Positions 56,422 to 64,000 of a DNA stretch of 64,000 bases are shown here, in pieces. The DNA is from Labrys sp. KNU-23 (GTDB lineage: Bacteria; Pseudomonadota; Alphaproteobacteria; Rhizobiales; Labraceae). Location of the stretch: positions 744,001 through 808,000 of the forward strand of contig NZ_CP043489.1 of assembly GCF_008330945.1 (NCBI RefSeq), in the 5' to 3' direction. Both the position numbers and the translations under genes were made by a program. Position 1 is the stretch's first letter. The number at the start of each line of letters is the position of its first letter. The notes below the pieces were generated by a model, which saw only the letters and a list, made by a program, of their open reading frames with translations, ran no database searches and was not told the origin of the DNA.

Positions 56422-58410
56422 ATGCGAATGGCCTGGTTGACCTGCCTGCTCCTGGCGACGGGCCTTTCGATCGGAACGCCAGCCGGGGCCCAGATCAAGC
56501 TCGGCGTGGCCGGCCCGATGACGGGACCGAACGCCGTCTTCGGCGAACAGATGCGCAAAGGCACCGAGGCGGCCGTGGCGGCCATCAACGCCAAGGGCGG
56601 CATCGCTGGCCAACGCGTGGAGATCGTCGTCGCCGACGACGTTTCCGATCCCCGGCAGGGCGTGGCGGCCGCCAACAAGCTCGCGGCGCAGGGTGTCAAG
56701 CTGGTGGTGGGGCATTTCAACTCGGGCGTCACCATTCCAGCCTCCGAGGTCTATGCCGAGCACGGCATGCTCATGATCTCGCCCTCCGCCACCAACCCGA
56801 AAGTGACCGAGCGTGGCCTGTGGAACGTCTTCCGCGTCACGGGCCGTGACGATCGCCATGGCAACGTCTGGGCCGACTATGCCGCCAGGAATTTCAAGGG
56901 CAAAAGGGTGGCCATCCTGCATGACAAGACCACCTATGGCCAATCTCTGGCGAACAGCGCCCGCGATGCCTTCGCGCGAGCGGGGTTCAAGCCGGTGCTG
57001 GAGGCCGGCGTCGATGTCGGCGAGAGGGACTATTCCGCCATCGTCGACCGACTGGGCAAGGCGCGAGCCGACCTCCTGCTCTGGGGAGGCCTTTACACCG
57101 AGGCGGCTCTCATTCTCAGACAACTGCGCCAACGAGGCCTCAAGACCGTGCTGTTTTCCGGCGACGGCCTGATCGGCAGCGAGTTTCCCGTCATCGGCGG
57201 TGATGCGGTGATCGGCACGCTGATGACCTTCCCTCCCCCGCCCGGCCGGAACCCTGCGGCGGCCGACATCATCCGTACCACACCCGACCTCGCGGAAGGC
57301 TACGCCCTCTACGCCTATGCCGCGGTACAGGTCTTCCAGCAGGCGGCCAAACAGGCACGAACGCCCGATCCGCGGCGCATGGCGGAGGTGATGCATGGCG
57401 GCGAGGCGTTCCACACCGTACTCGGCGACATCGCCTTCGACGCCAAGGGCGACCGTACCACACCCGATCTGATCGTCTATCGCTGGCAAAAGGGCAGCGA
57501 CGGCACCATCACCTACGAGCCGGTCGAACCGCAGGCCCTGCTTGCGGTCGCCGACACCCCACCAGACAATACCGGCGATACGGTCGAAGCGGCCCAGGAC
57601 AGCTCGAACCCCGCGCCCTCCGTCGAAACGGCACCCGTCGCCAAGATAGCCCCCACCACCAAAACTGCCCCCGCCGTCAACACGACCGTCGCTACCGCCG
57701 ACCAAGCGCCTCGCCGCGTCGCCTTGGTCATCGGCAACTCGGCCTATCGTTCAGTGTCCCAGCTGCCGAACACCCTGCATGACGCCGACCTCATCGGGCA
57801 GGCACTGCGCCAGACCGGGATCGACGACGTCACGATTGCACACGACCTCGATCGCGCCGGCATGATCGCGGCGCTGAAAGCCTTTGCGCGCAAGGCCGAC
57901 CAGTCGGACTGGGCCGTCATCTACTATGCCGGCCACGGCATCGAAGTGGACAACAAGAACTATCTGATCCCGCTCGACGCGGTGCTCGAATCCGATCGCG
58001 ACGTTCCTGACGAAGCCGTTCCACTGGAGCGGGTGATGAGCACGCTCGACGGCGCGCGCAAGCTCAAGCTGGTGGTGCTCGACGCCTGCCGCAACAATCC
58101 CTTCATCGCGCAGATGAAGCTGAGCGTGGCGAGCCGTTCGATCGATCGCGGCCTTTCGCGCGTGGAACCGGCGGGCGCCACCCTGGTCGTCTATTCCGCC
58201 AAGGAGGGCACCACGGCCGCCGACGGCGATCAGGCCAACAGCCCCTTCGCCCTCTCCCTCGCCAAGCGCCTGGTCGAGCCGGGCGTCGAGATCAACAAGA
58301 TCTTCCGTTTCGTGCGCCAGGACGTGCTCGACATCACGGGCAACCGGCAGGAACCCTATGTCTACGGCTCGCTGCCACCCGCGGATTTCTTCTTCGTCTC
58401 ACCGCAGTAA
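56422..58410 (+). CDS. Secreted LivK-type binding protein fused to a caspase-like (C14) domain
   Basis: In this 662-residue protein, residues 1-23 are a signal peptide (cleavage after PAGA). Residues 24-375 are a type 1 periplasmic binding protein of the branched-chain amino acid class (IKLGVAGPMTGPNAVFGEQM, AAINAKGGIAGQRVE, LMISPSATNP). Residues 376-430 are an Ala/Pro/Thr-rich linker. Residues 431-662 are a caspase fold (RVALVIGNSAYRSVSQLPN) with H505 in YYAGHGIEV and C556 in LDACRNNPF, both catalytic residues intact. The ATG at 56422 has GAGAGGAA upstream. No transporter permease or ATPase genes are nearby, so the binding domain probably senses and does not feed a transporter. Confidence 0.9.
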   Translation: MRMAWLTCLLLATGLSIGTPAGAQIKLGVAGPMTGPNAVFGEQMRKGTEAAVAAINAKGGIAGQRVEIVVADDVSDPRQGVAAANKLAAQGVKLVVGHFNSGVTIPASEVYAEHGMLMISPSATNPKVTERGLWNVFRVTGRDDRHGNVWADYAARNFKGKRVAILHDKTTYGQSLANSARDAFARAGFKPVLEAGVDVGERDYSAIVDRLGKARADLLLWGGLYTEAALILRQLRQRGLKTVLFSGDGLIGSEFPVIGGDAVIGTLMTFPPPPGRNPAAADIIRTTPDLAEGYALYAYAAVQVFQQAAKQARTPDPRRMAEVMHGGEAFHTVLGDIAFDAKGDRTTPDLIVYRWQKGSDGTITYEPVEPQALLAVADTPPDNTGDTVEAAQDSSNPAPSVETAPVAKIAPTTKTAPAVNTTVATADQAPRRVALVIGNSAYRSVSQLPNTLHDADLIGQALRQTGIDDVTIAHDLDRAGMIAALKAFARKADQSDWAVIYYAGHGIEVDNKNYLIPLDAVLESDRDVPDEAVPLERVMSTLDGARKLKLVVLDACRNNPFIAQMKLSVASRSIDRGLSRVEPAGATLVVYSAKEGTTAADGDQANSPFALSLAKRLVEPGVEINKIFRFVRQDVLDITGNRQEPYVYGSLPPADFFFVSPQ

Positions 58411-58467
58411 GGCCTTCGCCGGGGCGGCGAGGCTCATGCGGCCGGCCCGCCCTTCCACCGCGACAGG

Positions 58468-59982
58468 TCATGGCTGTGTCGGTTCCGGCTGGCCGAGGCC
58501 CATCTCCTCAAGATAGCGTTCCAGCAGCGCCGTCTCGGAGGAAGCAAGGATGGCCCCGACATAGCCATCGGGCCGCACGAGCACCCAGTCTCCCGGCATG
58601 AGGGCATAGATGTCACGGAAATGGCCGGCGTGGTCGACGATATCGCACCGCTCGCCGACGCCGTGGATATGCAATCCGCGACGCGGCGCCAGGGCTGCGC
58701 GATTTGCCTCGTAAGCCAACAGCGTCCAGTGTGGACCCTTGAACAGGTCGAACAAACGCAGGGACAGGCCGGCCGCGCCCCGGACCGGCGCGTCCGGAGC
58801 CCGATCTCCCGCATGCGGGCCAGCGTGTCGCGCCGGCCGCTCGATCGCCAGCGACGACCCGCAATAGCTGAGATCCAGCTGCTGGGTCTCGCGTCCGCGC
58901 CGTATCTCACCGCGCTTGAGATCATCCAATAGTTTCGTGGAAAGCCCCAACATGGAGGCCGCGACAGGTCGGCGTTCCTCTTCATAGGTGTCGAGCAATT
59001 GGTCGCGGGCACCCGCCAGAACAGCCGCCAGTTTCCAACCGAGGTTATAGGCATCCTGCACGCTGGTATTGAGTCCCTGCCCGCCGGTCGGCGGATGCGT
59101 ATGGGCGGCATCCCCGACCAGGAAAACGCGGCCGACGCGATATTGATCGGCGAGCCTGGCATTCATGCCGAAAGCCGAAGCCCAGGAGACGGATGCCACC
59201 TGGATGTCGCTCCGGCCGGTGCGTTGCGCAACCATGGCATTCAGCCCGTCGACGGAAAGATCGACGTCGCCTTCAAGCGGAACCGGCCCCTGTATCTGGA
59301 AAAGATCGGTTCCCGCGAGCGGACAAAGCGAGATCTGCCTCTGCATGTCCTTGTCCCCAAAACGGTGCCAGACATCCCGGTTCAAACCGGTCAGGGAAAC
59401 GTCGGCGACGATGGCGCGAACGCCGAGCGTTTTGCCCGGGAAGCTAAGGTCGAGCGCCTGGCGCACGAAACTGCGGCCGCCATCGGCGCCGACGAGCCAA
59501 CGCACGCGAATGTTCTCTTCGCCCGCCGGGCCGATGATCCGCAGGGATACACCCGCCTCGTCCTGGTCAAGGCCGACCAGTTCGGATCCAAATTCGGGGC
59601 GATGTCCCAGTTCTGCAAGACGATCGCGCAGGATGCCTTCGGTTAGGAACTGCGGCAGCATCAACGGGATGCGATAAGGTTCGGCCGGTGTCGAGACCTG
59701 AAACTCCATGATCTCGGAATCGCTGTGACTACCGTCATCGTGATAGTGGCGCTGCCGCGGATAGGGCCCACCGGCCGCCGCGATCCGATCCAGAACTCCG
59801 AGGTCCTCGAAGATCTCCAGTGTTCTCGGCTGAATCCCCTTGCCGCGCGATCCGTGGAACGGTTCGTCCACTTTTTCGATCAGCCGGAAGGATACGCCGC
59901 GCCGCGCGAGGTCGATAGCCAGCGTCAACCCAGCCGCCCCCGCCCCGCAAATGAGAACGTCAACCGCAAATTGCCCTGTCAT
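58468..59982 (-). CDS. FAD-dependent aromatic monooxygenase
   Basis: The 504-residue flavoprotein of the phenol/PCP hydroxylase group has the GxGxxG motif VLICGAGAAGLTLAIDLAR, the DG motif VGADGGRSFVRQAL and the GD motif VGRVFLVGDAAHTHPP. A thioredoxin-like C-terminal domain follows (LRLFDLFKGPHWTLLAY). It probably hydroxylates an aromatic substrate with NADPH and oxygen. GGAG lies seven bases before the ATG at 59982. A MarR regulator is divergent with operators between the two starts. Confidence 0.92.
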   Translation of the reverse strand: MTGQFAVDVLICGAGAAGLTLAIDLARRGVSFRLIEKVDEPFHGSRGKGIQPRTLEIFEDLGVLDRIAAAGGPYPRQRHYHDDGSHSDSEIMEFQVSTPAEPYRIPLMLPQFLTEGILRDRLAELGHRPEFGSELVGLDQDEAGVSLRIIGPAGEENIRVRWLVGADGGRSFVRQALDLSFPGKTLGVRAIVADVSLTGLNRDVWHRFGDKDMQRQISLCPLAGTDLFQIQGPVPLEGDVDLSVDGLNAMVAQRTGRSDIQVASVSWASAFGMNARLADQYRVGRVFLVGDAAHTHPPTGGQGLNTSVQDAYNLGWKLAAVLAGARDQLLDTYEEERRPVAASMLGLSTKLLDDLKRGEIRRGRETQQLDLSYCGSSLAIERPARHAGPHAGDRAPDAPVRGAAGLSLRLFDLFKGPHWTLLAYEANRAALAPRRGLHIHGVGERCDIVDHAGHFRDIYALMPGDWVLVRPDGYVGAILASSETALLERYLEEMGLGQPEPTQP

Positions 59983-59993
59983 GTCCATCTCCA

Positions 59994-60012
59994 TATGTGT
60001 AATATGCACATA
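59994..60012. promoter_or_regulatory. MarR operator 1, ATGTG-N7-CACAT
   Basis: TATGTGTAATATGCACATA between the two divergent start codons; same arms and spacing as operator 2. Confidence 0.7.
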
Positions 60013-60026
60013 ATAGGAGATCGGAC

Positions 60027-60509
60027 ATGCCGTCAATTAATAATGTGCAAAATACACATATTAACACCCTGCTGCGCGAGCTTCACGGCGCGCTGATCGA
60101 CATCGTCAGCGTGATGAACCGCCCCCAGCGTGACGAGGCAATGGTACGGGCAGCCGGCATCTCTCTCGATCGCGCTCTGTTTCCGTTGCTGGTCATGGTG
60201 GAGCGGCTCGGCCCCATCGGCGTGGTGGAATTGGCTGACCGCGTGGGGCGCGACTACACGACGGTCAGCCGGCAGGTGGCAAAACTGGAGAGCCTCGGCC
60301 TGGTGGATCGTCAGGGCAGCGTTGCCGATCGACGTATTCGCGAGGCGACCATTACGGCCAAAGGCAAGGCCATGACCGATCTGGTCGATGCCGCCCGCGA
60401 GAAGATGGGCCGCGCGATCTTTGCCGAATGGGATGAGAGCGACGTCAGCGAACTCGTGCGGCTCATGCGCAGATTTGCGGACGACATCACGGCGACTTCC
60501 CCGGAATGA
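60027..60509 (+). CDS. MarR-family transcriptional regulator
   Basis: The 160-residue winged-helix protein contains LGPIGVVELADRVGRDYTTVSRQVAKLESLGLVDR and the wing with DRRIREATIT, typical MarR features. It is divergent from the flavin monooxygenase and probably represses it until an aromatic ligand binds. ATAGGAGATCGG precedes the ATG at 60027. One operator copy lies within the first codons, so it should also repress itself. Confidence 0.93.
   Translation: MPSINNVQNTHINTLLRELHGALIDIVSVMNRPQRDEAMVRAAGISLDRALFPLLVMVERLGPIGVVELADRVGRDYTTVSRQVAKLESLGLVDRQGSVADRRIREATITAKGKAMTDLVDAAREKMGRAIFAEWDESDVSELVRLMRRFADDITATSPE
60041..60063. promoter_or_regulatory. MarR operator 2, ATGTG-N7-CACAT
   Basis: Arms ATGTG (60043-60047) and CACAT (60055-60059) lie inside the 5' end of the marR gene, with flanking TAAT / ATTA extending the palindrome. 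Confidence 0.65.
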
Positions 60510-60651
60510 CCTGCCGGATACCTGCCATGTCGGGACCGAATTGGCTTGACCACGCACAGCAAGCCCGTGCTGAAATCGCCGACATCATACCCATTGCGTC
60601 GAGGCCGGCTTACAGCCCCGACATCGTGCCTTCCCGATCGAGGATCCGATC

Positions 60652-61179
60652 ATGCACTACATCGCCTTGCTGCGCGCCATCAATGTCGGGGGAAACTCGA
60701 CGGTCAAGATGGCCGAATTGCGCGCCCTCGGCGAAAGCCTCGGCTTCACCGGGGTCGCAACCCTGCTGCAGAGCGGCAACCTCACCTTCGAAGCCGGTGA
60801 GGCAGCCGTGCCGGATCTGGAGCAGCGCTGGGAACAGGCCGTCGCCGAGAGCTTCGGCGTCCCGGCCGCCTTCATGATCCGCACCGCGTCCGAATGGCAG
60901 GCGCTGATCGCAGCCAATCCCTTTCGGGACGAGGCGGAAGAGGATCCGGCGCATGTACTGGCTCTTCCCAGCAAGGGCGTGATTGCCGGCCCCGCGGTCG
61001 CTTCCCTGCGCGCGGTCATTCAGGGGCGCGAGCGCATCGCCGCCGGTGAGCGCTGCCTCTATGCCCACTACCCGGACGGCATCGGCCGCTCCAAACTCAC
61101 CACCAAGCTGATCGAGCGCCATCTCGGCACATCGGTGACAGGCCGCAACTGGAACACGGTCTTGAAATTGGCCGAGTAA
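60652..61179 (+). CDS. DUF1697-family protein
   Basis: The 175-residue protein has the DUF1697 start MHYIALLRAINVGGNSTVKMAELR and the LLQSGNLTFEA segment, with a typical C-terminal RNWNTVLKLAE. The family is widespread and uncharacterised; it is predicted to be cytoplasmic. The length matches the family (170-185). Confidence 0.92.
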   Translation: MHYIALLRAINVGGNSTVKMAELRALGESLGFTGVATLLQSGNLTFEAGEAAVPDLEQRWEQAVAESFGVPAAFMIRTASEWQALIAANPFRDEAEEDPAHVLALPSKGVIAGPAVASLRAVIQGRERIAAGERCLYAHYPDGIGRSKLTTKLIERHLGTSVTGRNWNTVLKLAE

Positions 61180-61273
61180 TACCAACGGTCATGATGTTTG
61201 ACCCACGCGTCATTGCGAGCCAAGCGAAGCAATGACAGTACTTGATCGGTGAAGCATCAATGCCGTTGGTATT
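61178..61273. repeat. 96-bp nested palindromic element
   Basis: Terminal inverted repeats AATACCAACGG (61178-61188) and CCGTTGGTATT (61263-61273) enclose a second GTCATTGC / GCAATGAC hairpin (61209-61236) of the widespread alphaproteobacterial GTCATTGCGAG type. It overlaps the last bases of the DUF1697 gene. Confidence 0.75.
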
Positions 61274-61303
61274 GCGTCACAACCCGGGGGACAGCCAGCA
61301 CCA

Positions 61304-61684
61304 TCACCCGCCCACCCGGCCGCTCAAGGCAGCCAGCAGGCTCGACAGGGCTGCTTTCGCTCGAACCGGACTGCGCTCGCTGCCACGCAATTCTGCGCCT
61401 GCACGCATGATCGCCTGGTCGACCAGCCGCCAAAGCCGGATATCCCAGGGTCGCACATGGGTCTGGGCGTTTTGCCAGACTGCCTCGAAGTCGCCGATGC
61501 GCTTCTCGGCAGCCCCGAGGTCCTCCTTCGAAGCCAGCACGATCGTTTCGGTCACCATGACCTCTAGCATCAGGAGGTCCTGCCAGGGATAGGCAACAGC
61601 CGTCGCCGGTTTGGGTGTGGAAACCAGCACCGGCAGGGCCGCGATGGGAGCAAGCAGCCAAAGGCAGAGAAAATAGATCCGCAT
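61304..61684 (-). CDS. Secreted protein of unknown function
   Basis: The 126-residue product has an N-terminal signal sequence (about residues 1-22). The rest is helical, with TETIVLASKEDLGAAEKRIGDFEAVWQNA and VRPWDIRLWRLVDQAI, resembling small rhizobial periplasmic proteins. No known domain is visible. Confidence 0.65.
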   Translation of the reverse strand: MRIYFLCLWLLAPIAALPVLVSTPKPATAVAYPWQDLLMLEVMVTETIVLASKEDLGAAEKRIGDFEAVWQNAQTHVRPWDIRLWRLVDQAIMRAGAELRGSERSPVRAKAALSSLLAALSGRVGG

Positions 61685-61790
61685 ATCGAAGGTCCAGAGC
61701 GCGATGCCATTCCGCCCGCGCTCCTTGATTTTGCTGGACTGGTATTACGCCGACATTGCCGCTTTCATGTGAATTCGCGAGGGCCGTTTC

Positions 61791-63188
61791 CTACCAGCCG
61801 AGCTCACGCAGGTAGACAGCGCGGGCACCGACGCCCGTGTGGGTGAAATCGGTGAAGACGCCGTCAACGCCCAGGCGGAAGAACTTCAGATATTCCAGGC
61901 TCGGATCGCCACGATAGTCGGCAGCCAGATATTTCTTCTCGTTCCGGAAGGTGAAGACATGCACGAACAGGCCGGCCTTGTGCGCATCGGTGACGAGGCT
62001 GGTCGCTTCCTGGGTCGAGGCCTCAGGCGTGGAGCCCTTATGGGGCGTGCCGTCGGCATTGCTGTCCTTCCAGGGCGAGATCTTGAGCGAGACGATCTGG
62101 GGCTTCCAGGGCCCGATGCCGTCGGCATAGGTCTTGATCTCCGCCAGGCCCTCGGGGCTCAGCATGGCGTCAAACCAGCGCGCATCGCCTGAAACCGTCC
62201 AGTCGAAGGGGCGTGAATTGGTGATGTCGTCATAGAGCACCTTGCCGGTCTTCAGGTCGACACCATCCGCATCGATGAGCTGGACCTGGCGAGTTTCCAG
62301 ACCGTGCTCACGCATATATTTCAGGCTGCTCGGCTCGAAGCTCTGCACCAGGATGGGAGCTTCCTTGGCATTGAGGCCATTGTCCTTGATGATCTTGATC
62401 AGGGCATCCTCGAGCGGACGGCTGCCCGGCGCGCCGCAACCATTGGCGATGGCCTGTGCATTGTTCCAGGTCGGGTTCTTGGTTTCCGGGTAGATGGCGA
62501 TCGGACACCCGGTCTCCTTGCTCTTGGCCCTTGCGATATCGATGATCTCCTGGAAGCTGAGCACCGGGAATTTGCCATTGAACACCTTCGGCCGCTCATT
62601 GGCCGCGTCATAGGTGGTACCGGCGATCCAGTTCTTCAGCTCGGCCATGGTGAAATCGGTGATCGACCAGTCATTGGTATGGTCCTCGCCATCGACGACC
62701 AGGGACTTCAACACCGATTTGGGATTGGCCGGATCGGTCAGGTCTGTGAGATATTCGGAAGGCCCGCTGGTCGGCGTCTGGGCCCATTTCACCTTGACCA
62801 TGACGCCGGGCACCGCGCGCTTGCGTGCCGCGACATCGGCATTGGTCTTGGCCACTTCGGTGATGTTGGTGTTGTCGCTCAGCCAGGGATTGTGGCGCGC
62901 TACCAGCACGCAATCCTTGGTCAGGTGCAGGTCCTCTTCCAGCGCATCCGTCCCGAGGGCAGCGGCCAGATCATACGAAGCCTCCGTCTCCTCGGGAACC
63001 AAACCCGGCACGCCGCGATGCCCGATCACCAGCGGTGGCTTGCCGTCCAGGGTGAGGAAGGGCCTGGCACCGGCCGGTGCGGCATTGGTTTGGGCAAGAA
63101 CCGCCGGCGGGGCGGCAAGCCCCAGGGCGGCAGCGCCAAGCAAAGCCACACCGACGCGTAGATTCCATCGCGCGCAACCATATCTCAT
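61791..63188 (-). CDS. Secreted glycerophosphodiester phosphodiesterase
   Basis: The 465-residue precursor has a signal peptide (cleavage near VLAQ). The GDPD TIM barrel shows the first active-site block VIGHRGVPGLVPEETEASY, the EEDLHLTKDCVLVARHNP metal-binding block and the late VDGVFTDFTHTG. It probably releases glycerol-3-phosphate from phospholipid head-group diesters in the periplasm. It is long for the family because of insertions after the HNP motif. GGAG precedes the ATG at 63188. Confidence 0.93.
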   Translation of the reverse strand: MRYGCARWNLRVGVALLGAAALGLAAPPAVLAQTNAAPAGARPFLTLDGKPPLVIGHRGVPGLVPEETEASYDLAAALGTDALEEDLHLTKDCVLVARHNPWLSDNTNITEVAKTNADVAARKRAVPGVMVKVKWAQTPTSGPSEYLTDLTDPANPKSVLKSLVVDGEDHTNDWSITDFTMAELKNWIAGTTYDAANERPKVFNGKFPVLSFQEIIDIARAKSKETGCPIAIYPETKNPTWNNAQAIANGCGAPGSRPLEDALIKIIKDNGLNAKEAPILVQSFEPSSLKYMREHGLETRQVQLIDADGVDLKTGKVLYDDITNSRPFDWTVSGDARWFDAMLSPEGLAEIKTYADGIGPWKPQIVSLKISPWKDSNADGTPHKGSTPEASTQEATSLVTDAHKAGLFVHVFTFRNEKKYLAADYRGDPSLEYLKFFRLGVDGVFTDFTHTGVGARAVYLRELGW

Positions 63189-63859
63189 GACCGGATCTCC
63201 AACCCTTTGCTCGCCTGATCTGTGAATGCCCACCCCCGGTCTTCTTGTCCCAGTTTTCTGACAACGGCATGACCTGAAGGATCGATCGTCGCTCCCAGCG
63301 CCGGTCTCTTTTCGAGGGACGCTTTTTTGGGCCGAACAGAGGAACCGGCCAGGCGGTCAGCCGGGCCCCCATTCAGGCGATCAAAAAAGTATCACCACGC
63401 CCCGTGAAACGTGGTGGCACGTAGTTTCCTCAACGGGTTAGCTTCGTGTCACTGGAGAGCCGATGGCTCAAGAGCAAGTGGCCAAGCCAAGAACACCATA
63501 CAAGGCCGGCCGCGTTTTGGGGGAGACGGTCATGCCCAGGGATCCGAACGCTGCCCGGGAGAGGCGCTGCGAGCATCATCGCCGATCCATTCCAGCGCAG
63601 CCCGAAGCGGCACCTTCCCGCATGGAAAGCGAGTCAGCACGCCACGCGAGCCGGCTTCCTCCTATTGGCAACGTCCCAGCAACACACAGTGCCTGATGGG
63701 TCGATCAAAAAATAGCAGCGCCTTGGTACCTTGCGGCCAGCCAATGCGTTGTACCGCCAAGCTCCATCCCGGAACGCGGCGGACACAAGACAGATCCCGG
63801 CCGCGCAACGTCACCATCGATCATTCCAACAATCATAAAGTCCTAGGGAGAAAGCCCGA
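63189..63859. other. Gene-free region upstream of xylF, about 670 bases
   Basis: Open frames here overlap and have no recognisable family features. The stretch presumably contains divergent promoters for the phosphodiesterase and xylF. I see no clear operator. Confidence 0.5.
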
Positions 63860-64000
63860 ATGAAACTCACATCCTTGAAGTCCACCGGCGCGGCCGTCCT
63901 GGCCTTGTCCCTGCTTGGCTGCGCATCGGCCCTGGCCCAGGATGCGGCGGTCAAGGACGCCACCGTGGCGTTCCTCATGCCCGACCAGGGCTCGACCCGC
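63860..64000 (+). CDS. xylF: D-xylose ABC transporter binding protein, 5' end
   Basis: Only 47 codons are present before the window ends. They encode a signal peptide (cleavage after ALAQ) and the mature start KDATVAFLMPDQGSTR, which is characteristic of XylF-type sugar-binding proteins. CTAGGGAGAAAG precedes the ATG. It is probably the first gene of a xylose import operon lying outside the window. Confidence 0.8.
   Translation, partial: MKLTSLKSTGAAVLALSLLGCASALAQDAAVKDATVAFLMPDQGSTR

Noticed and set aside
63411..63863. Plus-strand open frames before xylF
   Set aside because: Three overlapping frames with unrelated low-complexity translations and no domain features; treated as promoter region.

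Overview
The window looks like chromosome of a high-GC alphaproteobacterium, most likely a member of the Rhizobiales (Hyphomicrobiales). The signs are the ArsR-methyltransferase/metF pair, an Irr-type iron-control palindrome in front of an EfeUOB iron-uptake operon, Omp25-like beta-barrel and DUF4424 proteins, and a XylF start typical of that order. The genus cannot be fixed from the sequence alone. I see no tRNA, rRNA, insertion sequence, prophage or CRISPR array. The only canonical RNA gene is RNase P RNA.

Left part (1-21 kb): the start of the division and cell-wall cluster runs leftward (rsmH, ftsL, ftsI cut by the edge) with no mraZ in front of it. Then come envelope and stress genes: a DUF4424 protein, a transglutaminase-like protein, a PAS-PAS-PAS-LuxR regulator, CsbD, a GlsB-type membrane protein, rnpB, an AmpD-like amidase and a ZntB-type transporter. 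Metabolic genes follow: a GNAT enzyme with an AAC(3)-like acetyltransferase, an ArsR-methyltransferase fusion with metF behind one operator, a MOSC protein, and aroG behind an aromatic-peptide attenuator. A hydrolase, tam and an L-xylulose-reductase-like SDR complete this part.

Middle (21-45 kb): a YegD-type Hsp70, an orphan cytochrome-b-like protein, EttA, a site-2 protease, a second CorA-type transporter, a Nudix hydrolase, a small lipoprotein and a second SDR. The iron block efeU-efeO-efeB plus a second EfeO-like M75 protein follows, with Irr-like sites upstream. Xylulokinase, a structured intergenic element that may be an sRNA, a beta-barrel protein, a two-component system and a candidate papain-like peptidase or toxin come next.

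Right part (45-64 kb): a rhodanese, a GNAT/RimK-RLAN pair, very small membrane peptides and a 1,589-residue DUF4011-helicase-Vsr-DUF3320 protein resembling the Hhe anti-phage system. An MHS-family transporter is followed by a secreted fusion of a LivK-type binding protein with a caspase domain. A MarR regulator and flavin monooxygenase share a promoter with two matched operators. A DUF1697 protein, a secreted glycerophosphodiesterase and the start of the xylose-binding protein gene close the window.

The strongest candidates for something not commonly described are the secreted binding-protein/caspase fusion, the aroG attenuator, the cytochrome-b-like protein that appears to keep only one heme site, the Hhe-like nuclease-helicase, and a pair of about 22-residue hydrophobic peptides with a shared ending. 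Novelty could not be checked against databases.
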